Origin: Iodobacter ciconiae
GTDB lineage: Bacteria > Pseudomonadota > Gammaproteobacteria > Burkholderiales > Chitinibacteraceae
Direction of reading: 5' to 3'
DNA length: 64,000 bases
NCBI RefSeq assembly: GCF_003952345.1
Contig: NZ_CP034433.1
Coordinates: 2,604,001-2,668,000, forward strand
The notes beneath the pieces were generated by a model. It was not told the DNA's origin. It saw only the letters and a list, made by a program, of their open reading frames with translations, and did no database searches. The translations under genes and the position numbers were made by a program. Shown here piece after piece: positions 54,080 to 64,000 of the stretch; position 1 is the first letter of the stretch, and the number at the start of each line of letters is the position of its first letter.

Positions 54080-54103
54080 AAGCGGGGAGTTTCTTCCCCG
54101 CTT
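54080..54103. terminator. Hairpin between purH and pagP
   Basis: A 9-bp GC-rich stem (AAGCGGGGA with TCCCCGCTT, six-base loop) lies 22 bases past the purH stop on the minus strand. It has only a short T-rich tail, so it may end transcription partly and separate purH from pagP-purD. Confidence 0.55.
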
Positions 54104-54124
54104 TCAGACATTCAACCTATCACA

Positions 54125-55687
54125 TTAATGACGGAAATGACGAATCCCTGTTACCACCATTGCAATACCATGCTCATCCGCAGCAGCAATCACTTCATCA
54201 TCCCGCACCGAGCCGCCTGGCTGAATAATTGCAGAAACACCATTTTCAGCAATCACATCCACACCATCACGGAAAGGAAAAAAGGCATCAGAAGCCGCCA
54301 CCGAGCCGCGTAAATCAAGACCTGCGCTTTTTGCTTTTATGGCCGCAATTTTGGTTGAATCAACGCGGCTCATCTGGCCCGCCCCTACACCCAGCGTCTG
54401 GCCTTTACCGCAAAAGACAATGGCATTTGATTTAACAAATTTGGCAACATTCCAGGCAAACAGCAAATCTTTAAGCTGTGCTTTGGTTGGCTGAAGCTTG
54501 GTGACTACTTTTAGATCACTCAATGTAAGAATGTGTGAGTCAGGTGTTTGCACCAATAAGCCACCACCCACGCGCTTCACATCAAAACGATTCGCGCCCT
54601 GCTCTACCGGCACTTCCAGCACACGAACATTCTGTTTTTTGGCCAGCAAAGCCAATGCTTCTGCTGTGTAAGAGGGGGCAATCAGCACTTCCATAAATTG
54701 CTTGGAAACAGCTTCTGCAGTATCAGCATCGACAGTCTGGTTAAACGCGATAATGCCACCAAATGCACTGGTGGTATCCGTTGCAAATGCTAAGCGATAA
54801 GCCGAGTAGCTGTCTGTGCCTACGGCCACACCACAAGGGTTGGCATGTTTCACAATCACGCAAGCAGGCTCTGCAAACTGCTTCACGCATTCCCAGGCTG
54901 CGTCAGAATCGGCCACATTGTTGTAGCTTAATTCCTTACCCTGCAATTGCTTGTAATCAGCAAGACTACCCATGGCAGGGTCGATATCGCGGTAAAAAGC
55001 CGCGCTTTGATGAGGGTTTTCGCCATAGCGCATATCTTGCACTTTAACGAATTGCATATTCAGGCGATCCGGATAAGATTTTTTCTCGCCCTCGGCGGTC
55101 AGCGCCGTCAGGTAATTAGAAATCGCACCATCGTAAGCAGCGGTATGACTAAAGGCCTTTTTAGCCAGCACTTTACGCGTTGCCAGCAATAAGCCACCGC
55201 CATTAGCCTGCATTTCTTTGATCAGCAAGGCGTAATCACCAGCATCTGTCACAATCGCCACATGGGCATGGTTTTTAGCGGCAGAGCGCACCATAGCCGG
55301 GCCACCGATATCGATGTTTTCGATTGCATCTTCATAATTGCAATCAGGGCGGACAATCGTCGCTTCAAACGGGTAGAGATTCACACAGACCAGATCGATA
55401 TTACCAATCTGGTGTTCAGCCATGGTGGCTACGTGTGCAGGCAAATCGCGGCGGCCCAAAATACCGCCATGAATTTTTGGATGCAGTGTTTTTACCCGTC
55501 CATCAAGCATCTCAGGAAAGCCGGTGTAATCTGCCACTTCAATTACTGGTACGCCATTGTCGCTAAACAATTTAGCGGTTCCACCGGTCGACAAAATTTC
55601 GACGCCAAGAGCTGCCAATGCTTTGGCAAAATCAAGCACACCGGTTTTATCGGATACGCTGATTAGCGCTCGGGTAATTTTGGTCAT
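54125..55687 (-). CDS. purH: Bifunctional AICAR transformylase/IMP cyclohydrolase
   Basis: This 520-residue enzyme has an N-terminal MGS-like cyclohydrolase domain ([18 protein letters not shown]) and a C-terminal transformylase domain with [11 protein letters not shown] near residue 263. It catalyses the last two steps to IMP. The start is MTKITRAL; ten residues upstream in frame are an extension. It is followed by pagP and purD. Confidence 0.97.
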   Translation of the reverse strand: MTKITRALISVSDKTGVLDFAKALAALGVEILSTGGTAKLFSDNGVPVIEVADYTGFPEMLDGRVKTLHPKIHGGILGRRDLPAHVATMAEHQIGNIDLVCVNLYPFEATIVRPDCNYEDAIENIDIGGPAMVRSAAKNHAHVAIVTDAGDYALLIKEMQANGGGLLLATRKVLAKKAFSHTAAYDGAISNYLTALTAEGEKKSYPDRLNMQFVKVQDMRYGENPHQSAAFYRDIDPAMGSLADYKQLQGKELSYNNVADSDAAWECVKQFAEPACVIVKHANPCGVAVGTDSYSAYRLAFATDTTSAFGGIIAFNQTVDADTAEAVSKQFMEVLIAPSYTAEALALLAKKQNVRVLEVPVEQGANRFDVKRVGGGLLVQTPDSHILTLSDLKVVTKLQPTKAQLKDLLFAWNVAKFVKSNAIVFCGKGQTLGVGAGQMSRVDSTKIAAIKAKSAGLDLRGSVAASDAFFPFRDGVDVIAENGVSAIIQPGGSVRDDEVIAAADEHGIAMVVTGIRHFRH

Positions 55688-55750
55688 GATTTCAGCTTCC
55701 CTGTATTGAAGATACAAACTGGTTTCTTGTAAAAACTACACCTCTACACA

Positions 55751-55990
55751 TTACAGCAAATCGTAAATCTGTAATTTTTTACGCAAGGTATTGCGGTTAA
55801 TGCCCAGCATATCGGCGGCCCGTGTCTGATTTCCCTCTACGCGCTCCAATACTAATTCCAATAGTGGCTTTTCAACACGGGCCAGGACCATATCGTACAT
55901 CGCGCACGGCGGTTCGCCATCCAGGTCCTGGAAATACTGGTCGAGAGAAGCGTAAATTGCCTCGGCGATCAGATCGGTTTGAGTACTCAT
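55751..55990 (-). CDS. fis: Nucleoid protein Fis
   Basis: This 79-residue protein ends with the Fis helix-turn-helix (GNQTRAADMLGINRNTLRKKL). Fis bends DNA and activates stable-RNA promoters such as those near 37 kb. It overlaps dusB by four bases (ATGA); dusB-fis is a conserved operon in proteobacteria. It is slightly shorter at the N-terminus than E. coli Fis. Confidence 0.93.
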   Translation of the reverse strand: MSTQTDLIAEAIYASLDQYFQDLDGEPPCAMYDMVLARVEKPLLELVLERVEGNQTRAADMLGINRNTLRKKLQIYDLL

Positions 55991-57024
55991 AAATCTCCCG
56001 ATTCATTGTGGTTTTCTTTTTGTTCTGGTACATCTTCGTACTGTAACCGCTCACCTAAAGTGAGCAAGCCATCAAAATAATTGCGGGTGGCATTTGCCTG
56101 CCCTAGCGTTGATTCTTGTGCATACATAGACTGACGAAATTCATTACTACCGCGTAAGCCCTTGGTGTACCAGGCGATATGCTTGCGAGCGATACGACAA
56201 CCAGAATACTCACCATAAAAAGCGTACAGATCGTCCAGATGGCCGAGTAATACATCACGAACCTCTACCACTTCGGGCGCAGGCAGAACTTCCCCTCTGG
56301 CCAGGTAATGAGCAATTTCGCGGAAAATCCACGGTCTGCCCTGTGCTGCCCGCCCTATCATAATCGCATCGGCACCAGTTTCTTTAAGCACCAGCGCCGC
56401 TTTTTGCGGGCTATCAATATCGCCATTGGCGATTACAGGAATCTGAATCGATTGTTTTACCTGAGCGATCAAGGCATAACGCGCATTGCCCAGGTACATA
56501 TCTTCACGTGTTCGGCCATGAATAGCCAGCGCGGCTATCCCTGCCTCTTCGGCTATTTTAGCCACACGCATAATATTTTCTTCGCCATTGGCAAAGCCCA
56601 AACGGGTTTTCAGTGTAACTGGCACATCTACGGCACGCACCACGGCATGCAGAATCTTTGCAACTAAGTCTTCATTTTGCAACAAGGCCGAACCCGCTAA
56701 CTTATTGCAAACCTTTTTAACCGGGCACCCCATATTGATATCGATGATCTGCGCACCGTGCGCCACATTATACCGCGCAGCTTCAGCAAGTAAGCCCGGA
56801 TCAGAGCCGGCAATTTGTGCAGAAACCGGTGCAAGCTCACCTTCAAAATTAGCGCGACGCAAAGTCTTCTGGTGCGAGCGCATGCTGCTGTCAGCTGTCA
56901 TCATCTCGCTCACCGCATGCCCCGCACCAAATCGCTTGCAAAGCATGCGAAAGGGGCGATCGGTCACGCCCGCCATGGGAGCAACAATCAGATTATTAAC
57001 AAGGGGATAGGGGCCGATATGCAT
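55987..57024 (-). CDS. dusB: tRNA-dihydrouridine synthase B
   Basis: This 345-residue TIM-barrel flavoenzyme has APMAGVTDRPFRMLCKR near residue 14, the catalytic cysteine region MGCPVKKVCNKLAGSALL near residue 95, and HGRTREDMY near residue 165. It reduces U17-type positions in tRNA. The start at 57024 gives the family N-terminus MHIGPYPL. It is cotranscribed with fis. Confidence 0.95.
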   Translation of the reverse strand: MHIGPYPLVNNLIVAPMAGVTDRPFRMLCKRFGAGHAVSEMMTADSSMRSHQKTLRRANFEGELAPVSAQIAGSDPGLLAEAARYNVAHGAQIIDINMGCPVKKVCNKLAGSALLQNEDLVAKILHAVVRAVDVPVTLKTRLGFANGEENIMRVAKIAEEAGIAALAIHGRTREDMYLGNARYALIAQVKQSIQIPVIANGDIDSPQKAALVLKETGADAIMIGRAAQGRPWIFREIAHYLARGEVLPAPEVVEVRDVLLGHLDDLYAFYGEYSGCRIARKHIAWYTKGLRGSNEFRQSMYAQESTLGQANATRNYFDGLLTLGERLQYEDVPEQKENHNESGDL

Positions 57025-57324
57025 AGTCTGCTGGCGCAGTAAAAGGCCGCGCATTCTAACGCCTGCCTAATTTTTAAGCAACAGCCTTCAGGCGGATTTT
57101 TATGAAAAACCTTAAATCCGCAGACACAGAGAACACGGAATTTAAAAAACAGTACGCAGAGAAAGCGCGGGTGATTACAAAGGCGGTATACAACGCTTTG
57201 GTGATCATTGCTTATGCTTTACAAGCATCGCATCGTTCTTAGGGAGGGAGAAACCCCATATGCGCTAAGCAATTTGGTTTTTAGTAGCAAACAAAGAAAA
57301 AAGAAGACGGCTATGCTCACGGCC

Positions 57325-57525
57325 CGGGGCTTAAATCTCCCCTTGAAACACGCCGGAGCGAGGAACGAGCCAATCCCGCCTACCGCCGACTGTCCGCAGC
57401 GGAGGGGCTTTCGTGTTTTGCTGTTGTCGCTTGGCTTCGTTTCTTGGCGAAGCAAGAAAGGAAGGCCCCGCGGTGGCTAACCGCTCCAAAATCACCGTGC
57501 CGAAGGCACTAAAAAGATCTTTTTG
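57325..57525. repeat. Structured intergenic repeat, copy 2
   Basis: This is a shorter copy in the same orientation as the element at 48622. It shares the blocks CCCCTTGAA.CACGCCG.AGC, GAGGGGCTTTCGTG, CCCCGCGGTGGCTA.CCGCTC, GTGCCGAAGGCAC and the AAAAAGATCTTTTT palindrome. Its long hairpin reads CTTCGTTTCTTG/CAAGAAAGGAAG, in which the outermost pair is C-G instead of G-C, so pairing is kept. It lies between dusB and gatB in a 600-base non-coding stretch; the flanking part holds no gene that I could support. Confidence 0.8.
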
Positions 57526-57575
57526 TATTTTGCTTAGCGTACATGAGGTGAAACCCGCCCAACATTTTTGCAAAA

Positions 57576-57603
57576 AAATAGCGAGCCCACAGGCTCGCTA
57601 TTT
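57576..57603. terminator. Terminator after gatB
   Basis: A 12-bp stem (AAATAGCGAGCC with GGCTCGCTATTT, four-base loop) lies 18 bases past the gatB stop, with A-runs on one side and T-rich on the other. It ends gatCAB on the minus strand. Confidence 0.85.
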
Positions 57604-57621
57604 CTAATAACCAGGCAATAA

Positions 57622-59049
57622 TCAGCTGAGCTTCTTAGTCAAAATCTCGGTCACCATCGCCGGGTTGGCTCTGCCCTTGCTGGCCTTCATGCACTGGCCC
57701 ATCAAGGAGTTAATCGCGGCCAGCTTGCCGCTCTTATACTCTTCAACCGCCTTAGGATTAGCCGCCAGCACTTCGTCGATAATAGCTTCGATTGCGCCTG
57801 TATCGGTGGTTTGCTTCAGGCCATCGCGCTCGATAATCGCATCCGCTGCATCACCGGAATCCCACATTTTTTTCAGCACGTCTTTAGCGGTTTTGTTGTT
57901 GATGGTGTTATCCATCACGCGCTTCACTAAACCGGCTAAAGCTGCGGCAGAAACAGGGCTGTCACCAATCGATTTTTCTTCACGGTTCAGGGTGGCAGAC
58001 ACATCGCCCATGATCCAATTAGCAGCCAGCTTAGCATCCGCACCTGCGGCAACCATGGATTCAAAGTACACGGCCATATCTTTAGAGCTGGTCAGGGTGC
58101 TGGCGTCATAAGCCGATAAACCATATTGCGTGCTAAAGCGCACACGCATCAGCTGTGGCAGCTCGGTCATTTCACCGCGTACACGCTCAATCCAGTCTTC
58201 CGAGATGCGTAGTGGCGGCAGATCAGGATCAGGGAAATAGCGGTAATCATGCGCGTCTTCCTTACTGCGCATCATGCGGGTTTCGCCGCTGTCCGGGTCA
58301 AACAAAATAGTGGCTTGCTGAATCTTATGACCATCTTCGATCTGATCAATCTGCCACTGTGTTTCAAACTTGATCGCCTGCTCCATAAACTTAAAGCTGT
58401 TCAAGTTTTTAATTTCACGGCGCGTACCAAATTCTTTCTGGCCTTCCGGGCGCACAGAAACATTGACGTCACAACGAAAGCTCCCTTCCTGCATATTGCC
58501 ATCACAAATACCGATCCATGTTACCAGGCTATGCAAGGCTTTAGCGTAAGCAACCGCCTCGGCGGCGGAGCGCATTTCAGGCTCGGAAACGATTTCCAGC
58601 AACGGTGTACCGGCGCGGTTCAGATCAATCCCGGTCATGCCATGGAAGTCTTCGTGCACCGATTTACCCGCATCTTCTTCCAGGTGGGCACGGGTCACAT
58701 TAATTGTTTTTGTGACATCGCCAACCTGAATCTCAATCGCCCCCCCCTCAACCACCGGCAATTCAAACTGGCTGATCTGGTAGCCCTTAGGCAAATCAGG
58801 GTAAAAATAGTTTTTACGCGCAAAAATCGATTTACGATTAATCTTGCCGCCAATCGCCAGGCCCAGCTGAATAGCGCGCTCTACCGCACCGCGGTTCATT
58901 ACCGGCAAGGCGCCCGGCATGGCCACATCCACCACTGCGGTCTGCGTATTTGGCTCAGCACCGTAAGCGGTACTGGCGCTGGAGAAAATTTTCGACTGAG
59001 TCGAGAGCTGGGTATGAACTTCCAGCCCGATCACTACTTCCCATTTCAT
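57622..59049 (-). CDS. gatB: Asp-tRNA(Asn)/Glu-tRNA(Gln) amidotransferase subunit B
   Basis: This 475-residue protein starts [20 protein letters not shown] and has [19 protein letters not shown] near residue 80 and [18 protein letters not shown] near residue 138. It has the C-terminal YqeY-like tail that binds tRNA. It acts with GatA and GatC to amidate mischarged tRNA. Confidence 0.97.
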   Translation of the reverse strand: MKWEVVIGLEVHTQLSTQSKIFSSASTAYGAEPNTQTAVVDVAMPGALPVMNRGAVERAIQLGLAIGGKINRKSIFARKNYFYPDLPKGYQISQFELPVVEGGAIEIQVGDVTKTINVTRAHLEEDAGKSVHEDFHGMTGIDLNRAGTPLLEIVSEPEMRSAAEAVAYAKALHSLVTWIGICDGNMQEGSFRCDVNVSVRPEGQKEFGTRREIKNLNSFKFMEQAIKFETQWQIDQIEDGHKIQQATILFDPDSGETRMMRSKEDAHDYRYFPDPDLPPLRISEDWIERVRGEMTELPQLMRVRFSTQYGLSAYDASTLTSSKDMAVYFESMVAAGADAKLAANWIMGDVSATLNREEKSIGDSPVSAAALAGLVKRVMDNTINNKTAKDVLKKMWDSGDAADAIIERDGLKQTTDTGAIEAIIDEVLAANPKAVEEYKSGKLAAINSLMGQCMKASKGRANPAMVTEILTKKLS

Positions 59050-59070
59050 TTTGGTGATTCCTGTGGCTGC

Positions 59071-60519
59071 TTAAAGGCTGGGCGCACGTGTGTGCCAGTC
59101 GGTGACTTGCTGCAATTGATGCGCAGCATTCAGCATTTTGGCTTCACTGAAATAATTACCAATCAGCTGTAAACCAACCGGGCGGCCATTTACAGCAAAG
59201 CCTGCCGGCAGACTCATGCCTGGCAAACCAGCCAGATTCACCGCCAGCGTATAGATGTCTTCCAAATACATCGCCGTTGGATCGGCATTTTTCTCACCCA
59301 GATTCCAGGCTGCTGTTGGCGCAACAGGGCCAGCAATCAGATCGCAATGCTCAAATGCAGCCTGGAAATCGTTGGCGATAATGCGGCGGATTTTCTGTGC
59401 TTGCAGATAATAAGCATCGTAATAACCATGGCTCAGCACATAAGTACCAGTCAGGATGCGGCGTTTGACTTCTGCACCAAAGCCCTCTGCACGGCTTTTC
59501 TCATACATTTCAGCCAGACCAGAGTATTCCGCAGCGCGGTGGCCATAACGCACACCATCAAAGCGGCTCAGATTACTCGAAGCTTCTGCAGGAGCGATGA
59601 CGTAATAGGCAGGGATAGACAGCTTGGTATTCGGTAAGCTGACTTCAACAATGGTGGCACCCAGCTTTTTATATTCGCTGATGGCAGCATCCACAGCAGC
59701 AGCCACATCGCTTGCCAAGCCTTCGGCAAAATATTCCTTAGGCAAGCCAATTCTTAAACCCGTCAGCGGTGTATTTAAATCATGGCTGTAATCTTCTTTG
59801 GCGTGCTCAAGTGAAGTGGAATCTCGCTCATCAAAGCCCGCCATCACATTCAGAAGCAGCGCGCAGTCTTCAGCGCTTTTGCCGATCGGGCCGCCCTGAT
59901 CCAGGGAGCTCGCAAAAGCGATCATGCCAAAGCGGCTGACAATGCCGTAAGTCGGCTTTATGCCGGTTACGCCGCAAAATGCCGCAGGCTGGCGAATCGA
60001 ACCGCCGGTATCCGTTGCCGTGGCAATCGGAGCCAGGCGCGCCGCAACAGCCGCAGCCGAGCCGCCTGATGAGCCACCCGGCACAGCCAATTTATCCCAG
60101 GGATTTTTTACCGGCCCGTAAAAGCTGTTTTCATTGGATGAGCCCATTGCGAACTCATCCATATTGGTGCGTCCCAGGCTCACTAAGCCTGCCTTACGGC
60201 ATAGCTCAATTACATTGGCATCATAGGGTGCAACAAAGTTATCCAGCATTTTGGAGCCACAGCTGGTTTTCCAGCCCTGCTGGCAAAAAATATCTTTTTG
60301 CGCAACCGGCACGCCAGTTAATACGCCAGCCTGACCGCTTGCCAGCAGCGCATCCGCCGCTTTCGCTTCGGCAAGGGTTTTATCCTCGTCCAAAGTAATA
60401 AAGGCATTCAGATCGCTCATGACTTTAGCGCGTGCTAAATATTCGCTGGCCATTTCAACCGCAGAAATTTCTTTAGCTGCCAGCATGGCCGATAACTGCT
60501 TTACTGATTTTTCTATCAT
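59071..60519 (-). CDS. gatA: Asp-tRNA(Asn)/Glu-tRNA(Gln) amidotransferase subunit A
   Basis: This 482-residue amidase-signature enzyme has the catalytic Lys in [11 protein letters not shown] near residue 74, and the Ser-Ser region with [15 protein letters not shown] near residue 148. It frees ammonia from glutamine for GatB. It lies 21 bases before gatB. Confidence 0.97.
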   Translation of the reverse strand: MIEKSVKQLSAMLAAKEISAVEMASEYLARAKVMSDLNAFITLDEDKTLAEAKAADALLASGQAGVLTGVPVAQKDIFCQQGWKTSCGSKMLDNFVAPYDANVIELCRKAGLVSLGRTNMDEFAMGSSNENSFYGPVKNPWDKLAVPGGSSGGSAAAVAARLAPIATATDTGGSIRQPAAFCGVTGIKPTYGIVSRFGMIAFASSLDQGGPIGKSAEDCALLLNVMAGFDERDSTSLEHAKEDYSHDLNTPLTGLRIGLPKEYFAEGLASDVAAAVDAAISEYKKLGATIVEVSLPNTKLSIPAYYVIAPAEASSNLSRFDGVRYGHRAAEYSGLAEMYEKSRAEGFGAEVKRRILTGTYVLSHGYYDAYYLQAQKIRRIIANDFQAAFEHCDLIAGPVAPTAAWNLGEKNADPTAMYLEDIYTLAVNLAGLPGMSLPAGFAVNGRPVGLQLIGNYFSEAKMLNAAHQLQQVTDWHTRAPSL

Positions 60520-60548
60520 TATTTTTTAGCCGGGAGACCCCCCGCCCC

Positions 60549-60836
60549 TCACTCAATCACTTGCGGAACAAGATATAAGCCAGCTTCTACCGCTGGCGCC
60601 ACCGCCTGCCATGCCTCGCGACGATCAGGCTCACGCGCTACATCATCACGCAGACGCAGCATCACATCCTGCGCATGTGCCATCGGCTCGATACCTGTGG
60701 TATCGACGGCACGCATTTCTTCAATCAAAGTAAGAATCTGGTTTAACTGGCCTTGAGTAACCGCTAATTCATCACCAGTCACCGCAATGCGTGACAAGCG
60801 AGCAATACGTGCTACATCTTCAATAGACAGGGACAT
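60549..60836 (-). CDS. gatC: Asp-tRNA(Asn)/Glu-tRNA(Gln) amidotransferase subunit C
   Basis: This 95-residue protein starts [20 protein letters not shown] and has the [18 protein letters not shown] segment of GatC, which holds GatA and GatB together. An upstream in-frame start would add 24 unlikely residues. It is the first gene of gatCAB. Confidence 0.95.
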   Translation of the reverse strand: MSLSIEDVARIARLSRIAVTGDELAVTQGQLNQILTLIEEMRAVDTTGIEPMAHAQDVMLRLRDDVAREPDRREAWQAVAPAVEAGLYLVPQVIE

Positions 60837-62299
<1,463 letters not shown>

Positions 62300-62340
62300 G
62301 CTCGTAAAGCAGGTCGAAATAACGATTTGCGATAAAACAC

Positions 62341-62378
62341 ACGCAAGCCTTCTGCATATCTTACGTGGCTTGCGTTTT
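62341..62378 (+). terminator. Partial terminator between mreB and mreC
   Basis: A 9-bp stem (ACGCAAGCC with GGCTTGCGT) closes a 17-base loop and is followed by TTTTAC. It lies 42 bases past mreB. The long loop and short U-tract suggest leaky termination, which would keep MreB more abundant than MreC and MreD. Confidence 0.6.
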
Positions 62379-62410
62379 ACTTAGCTTTTGGGAACCATCG
62401 GCCGTCTTTC

Positions 62411-63295
62411 ATGCAAGCCTCTCAGCCCGCCTTTTTTAAGCAGGGACCTAAGCCGCTGACGCGGTTTTTCCTGTTTTCTATTCTGTCTATTTGTCTGATA
62501 GTGGGAGATGCCAACTATCGGGTGCTCGGGCCTGTCCGCCAGCAGCTTTCTATCTTGCTTTATCCTTTGCAGTGGCTGGTCACTGCGCCGTTTAAAGTAC
62601 TTAGAGACACCAGCAGCTTTTTATCAAGACAAGCAGAATTGCTGGGGGAAAATCGCAAGCTACATGACGCCCAGCTTGTAGCCAGTGTCAATGCAATGAA
62701 ATTAAAAGCACTGGAAACCGAAAATACCCGCCTGAGGCAACTTAGCAGCGTGCAAGCCAGCCAGCCCAGCCAGCTTACGGAAATCCTCTACAATGGCCGC
62801 GATCCGTTTACAGCCCGCCTGATCGTCGATCGCGGTGAAATGGCTAAAATCAGCCAGGGACAGATTGTCGTAGATGCCAGCGGCGTAGTTGGCCAGGTTG
62901 TGCGCGTACAACCCATGACCAGTGAAGTACGGCTCATTTCTGATCGCAACCATATGGTGCCAGTGCAAATCGAGCGTAATCAGTTACGCACCGTCATTTA
63001 TGGAATGGGGCGCGGTTTGCCATTAGAAATTCGCAATATGTCGTCTAATTCTGAAATCAAAGAAGGCGATATCTTGATTACCTCCGGTATTGATGGTTTA
63101 TATCCTGCAGGCCTGCCTGTAGCAAAAGTGCAAAAAATTGAACGTAACAATGCCTTTGCACGCATTTACTGCACCCCACTGGCCGGGATTGATCAACACC
63201 GGTTTTTACTTATTTTAGATCACAATCAAGCCCTCGCCCCCTACCCAGCCAGTGCTTCAGAAGCGGCTAGCACCAAGAAAAAGAAGGGCCGCTAA
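62411..63295 (+). CDS. mreC: Cell-shape protein MreC
   Basis: This 294-residue protein has one N-terminal transmembrane segment (FFLFSILSICLIV near residue 20), a coiled-coil region near residues 75-115 (LLGENRKLHDAQLVASVNAM), and a beta-rich periplasmic part with SGVVGQVVRVQPMTSEVRLI. MreC binds PBP2 in the elongasome. Its end overlaps mreD by one base. Confidence 0.96.
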   Translation: MQASQPAFFKQGPKPLTRFFLFSILSICLIVGDANYRVLGPVRQQLSILLYPLQWLVTAPFKVLRDTSSFLSRQAELLGENRKLHDAQLVASVNAMKLKALETENTRLRQLSSVQASQPSQLTEILYNGRDPFTARLIVDRGEMAKISQGQIVVDASGVVGQVVRVQPMTSEVRLISDRNHMVPVQIERNQLRTVIYGMGRGLPLEIRNMSSNSEIKEGDILITSGIDGLYPAGLPVAKVQKIERNNAFARIYCTPLAGIDQHRFLLILDHNQALAPYPASASEAASTKKKKGR

Positions 63296-63801
63296 TGCCA
63301 ATTTCACGTCAGTTACTTCGCCCGGTAAGCAGTGGTTTTATCCTGCTGACCTTTGTGCTCTCTCTTGCCATTAATTTATTGCCCTGGCAAGCCGGCCTGG
63401 TTGGCTTTGCTCCGGATTTTGTAGCACTCTTTATTGTCTACTGGACGCTCAACCAACCTCACCGCGTTGGTGTGGGCTGTGCTTTCTTCCTTGGTCTTTT
63501 AATGGACGTGGCTGATGGCAATATTCTCGGTCAACATGCATTAGCCTATACCGTCATGGCCTATCTGACGCTGGCACGCCAGCGCCAGCTGGCGGTCTTC
63601 CCCTTCTGGCAGCAAGGTTTTGTTGCCTTGGCTCTTATGCTGTCCGGGCAGGCATTGATGCTGGCATTACGCACCGTGATGGGCGCACCGTTTCCTGGCT
63701 GGGCCTATTTTGCAGGTTGCTTTGTGGCTGCATTTATCTGGCCTCCCCTTTCCAATATTCTGCTCTCTCACCAACGCAGACCGACGACAGAAGAACTATG
63801 A
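63295..63801 (+). CDS. mreD: Cell-shape membrane protein MreD
   Basis: This 168-residue protein has five or six predicted membrane segments and the conserved VGVGCAFFLGLLMDVADGNI stretch near residue 60. It forms the elongasome with MreC. It starts at TAATG with the mreC stop and overlaps mrdA by four bases (ATGA). Confidence 0.95.
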   Translation: MPISRQLLRPVSSGFILLTFVLSLAINLLPWQAGLVGFAPDFVALFIVYWTLNQPHRVGVGCAFFLGLLMDVADGNILGQHALAYTVMAYLTLARQRQLAVFPFWQQGFVALALMLSGQALMLALRTVMGAPFPGWAYFAGCFVAAFIWPPLSNILLSHQRRPTTEEL

Positions 63802-64000
63802 GCCAGGGCGAGATTAAAAATCAGCATCGAGAGCGCTATGCTTTCCAGCTGCGGATCATCGCGGCTGCCCTTTTTGTTTTATCTCTCTTTGCCCTGTTAT
63901 TTAGCCGTTTTTTCTGGTTACAAGCTGTTCAGCACGAAAAATATATGACGCTGGCTGAACAAAACCGGATATCACTAGTTCCTATACCGCCTTCACGCGG
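63798..64000 (+). CDS. mrdA: Penicillin-binding protein 2, N-terminal fragment
   Basis: The window edge cuts this gene after about 67 codons. The visible part has a short cytoplasmic N-terminus, a transmembrane segment (AAALFVLSLFALLFSRFFWL) near residue 20 and the start of the dimerisation region (QHEKYMTLAEQNRISLVPIP), typical of PBP2. It is the elongation transpeptidase partner of MreBCD. Confidence 0.9.
   Translation, partial: MSQGEIKNQHRERYAFQLRIIAAALFVLSLFALLFSRFFWLQAVQHEKYMTLAEQNRISLVPIPPSR

Noticed and set aside
57208..57607. Short open frames in the gatB-dusB spacer
   Set aside because: They run through the structured repeat copy and its hairpins on both strands; no start signal or conserved protein is seen.

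Overview
The window is bacterial chromosomal DNA, and its gene content and order point to a betaproteobacterium of the order Neisseriales, probably in the Chromobacteriaceae/Chitinibacteraceae range (Iodobacter- or Deefgea-like). That placement is inferred from protein character and gene order; no database was searched. Supporting signs are the secY-infA-rpmJ-rpsM order, the coaE-zapD-yacG cluster, GatCAB, a dapF-DUF484-xerC cluster, and a tufB cluster flanked by Tyr, Gly, Thr and Trp tRNAs.

Layout. Positions 1-1180 hold the end of coaE, then zapD and yacG. Positions 1271-4357 hold a decayed ornithine-lipid synthase (olsB) next to an apparently intact olsA-type acyltransferase, then apaH and an HDOD-domain gene. 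Positions 4431-36820, almost all on the minus strand, are one very large translation and transcription block. In transcription order it reads tRNA-Tyr, tRNA-Gly, tRNA-Thr, tufB, tRNA-Trp, secE, nusG, rplKA, rplJL, rpoBC, rpsLG, fusA, tufA, rpsJ, then the S10, spc and alpha operons ending with rpoA and rplQ. Hairpins with or without U-tracts mark its internal joints: rplL/rpoB, rpoC/rpsL, rpsJ/rplC, rpsQ/rplN and rpmJ/rpsM.

From 36.8 kb the content is mixed. There are two identical tRNA-Phe genes, a small lipoprotein, rlmG, an AT-rich stretch with an unrecognised 194-residue protein, a YegD-type Hsp70 relative, a flavin-reductase-like protein, a ridA pseudogene overlapping a CoA-binding/DUF1835 gene pair, and a three-gene cluster of exported or membrane proteins (DUF2145 type). 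Housekeeping loci follow: dapF-DUF484-xerC, pip, feoAB, purD-pagP-purH, dusB-fis, gatCAB, and mreBCD with the first part of mrdA. Two copies of a structured intergenic repeat lie at 48.6 kb and 57.3 kb.

How the genes work together. The main block supplies ribosomal proteins, elongation factors, RNA polymerase core subunits and the SecYE translocon. The remaining genes supply cell-wall elongation and division (mreBCD, mrdA, zapD, dapF, xerC), purine synthesis, iron uptake and mischarged-tRNA amidation. No defence island, prophage, transposon or CRISPR array was seen. The less-explained parts are the dispersed repeat with a compensatory stem change, the duplicated element in the rpsL leader, the 39-40 kb AT-rich locus, the DUF2145 cluster, and two recently broken genes (olsB, ridA).
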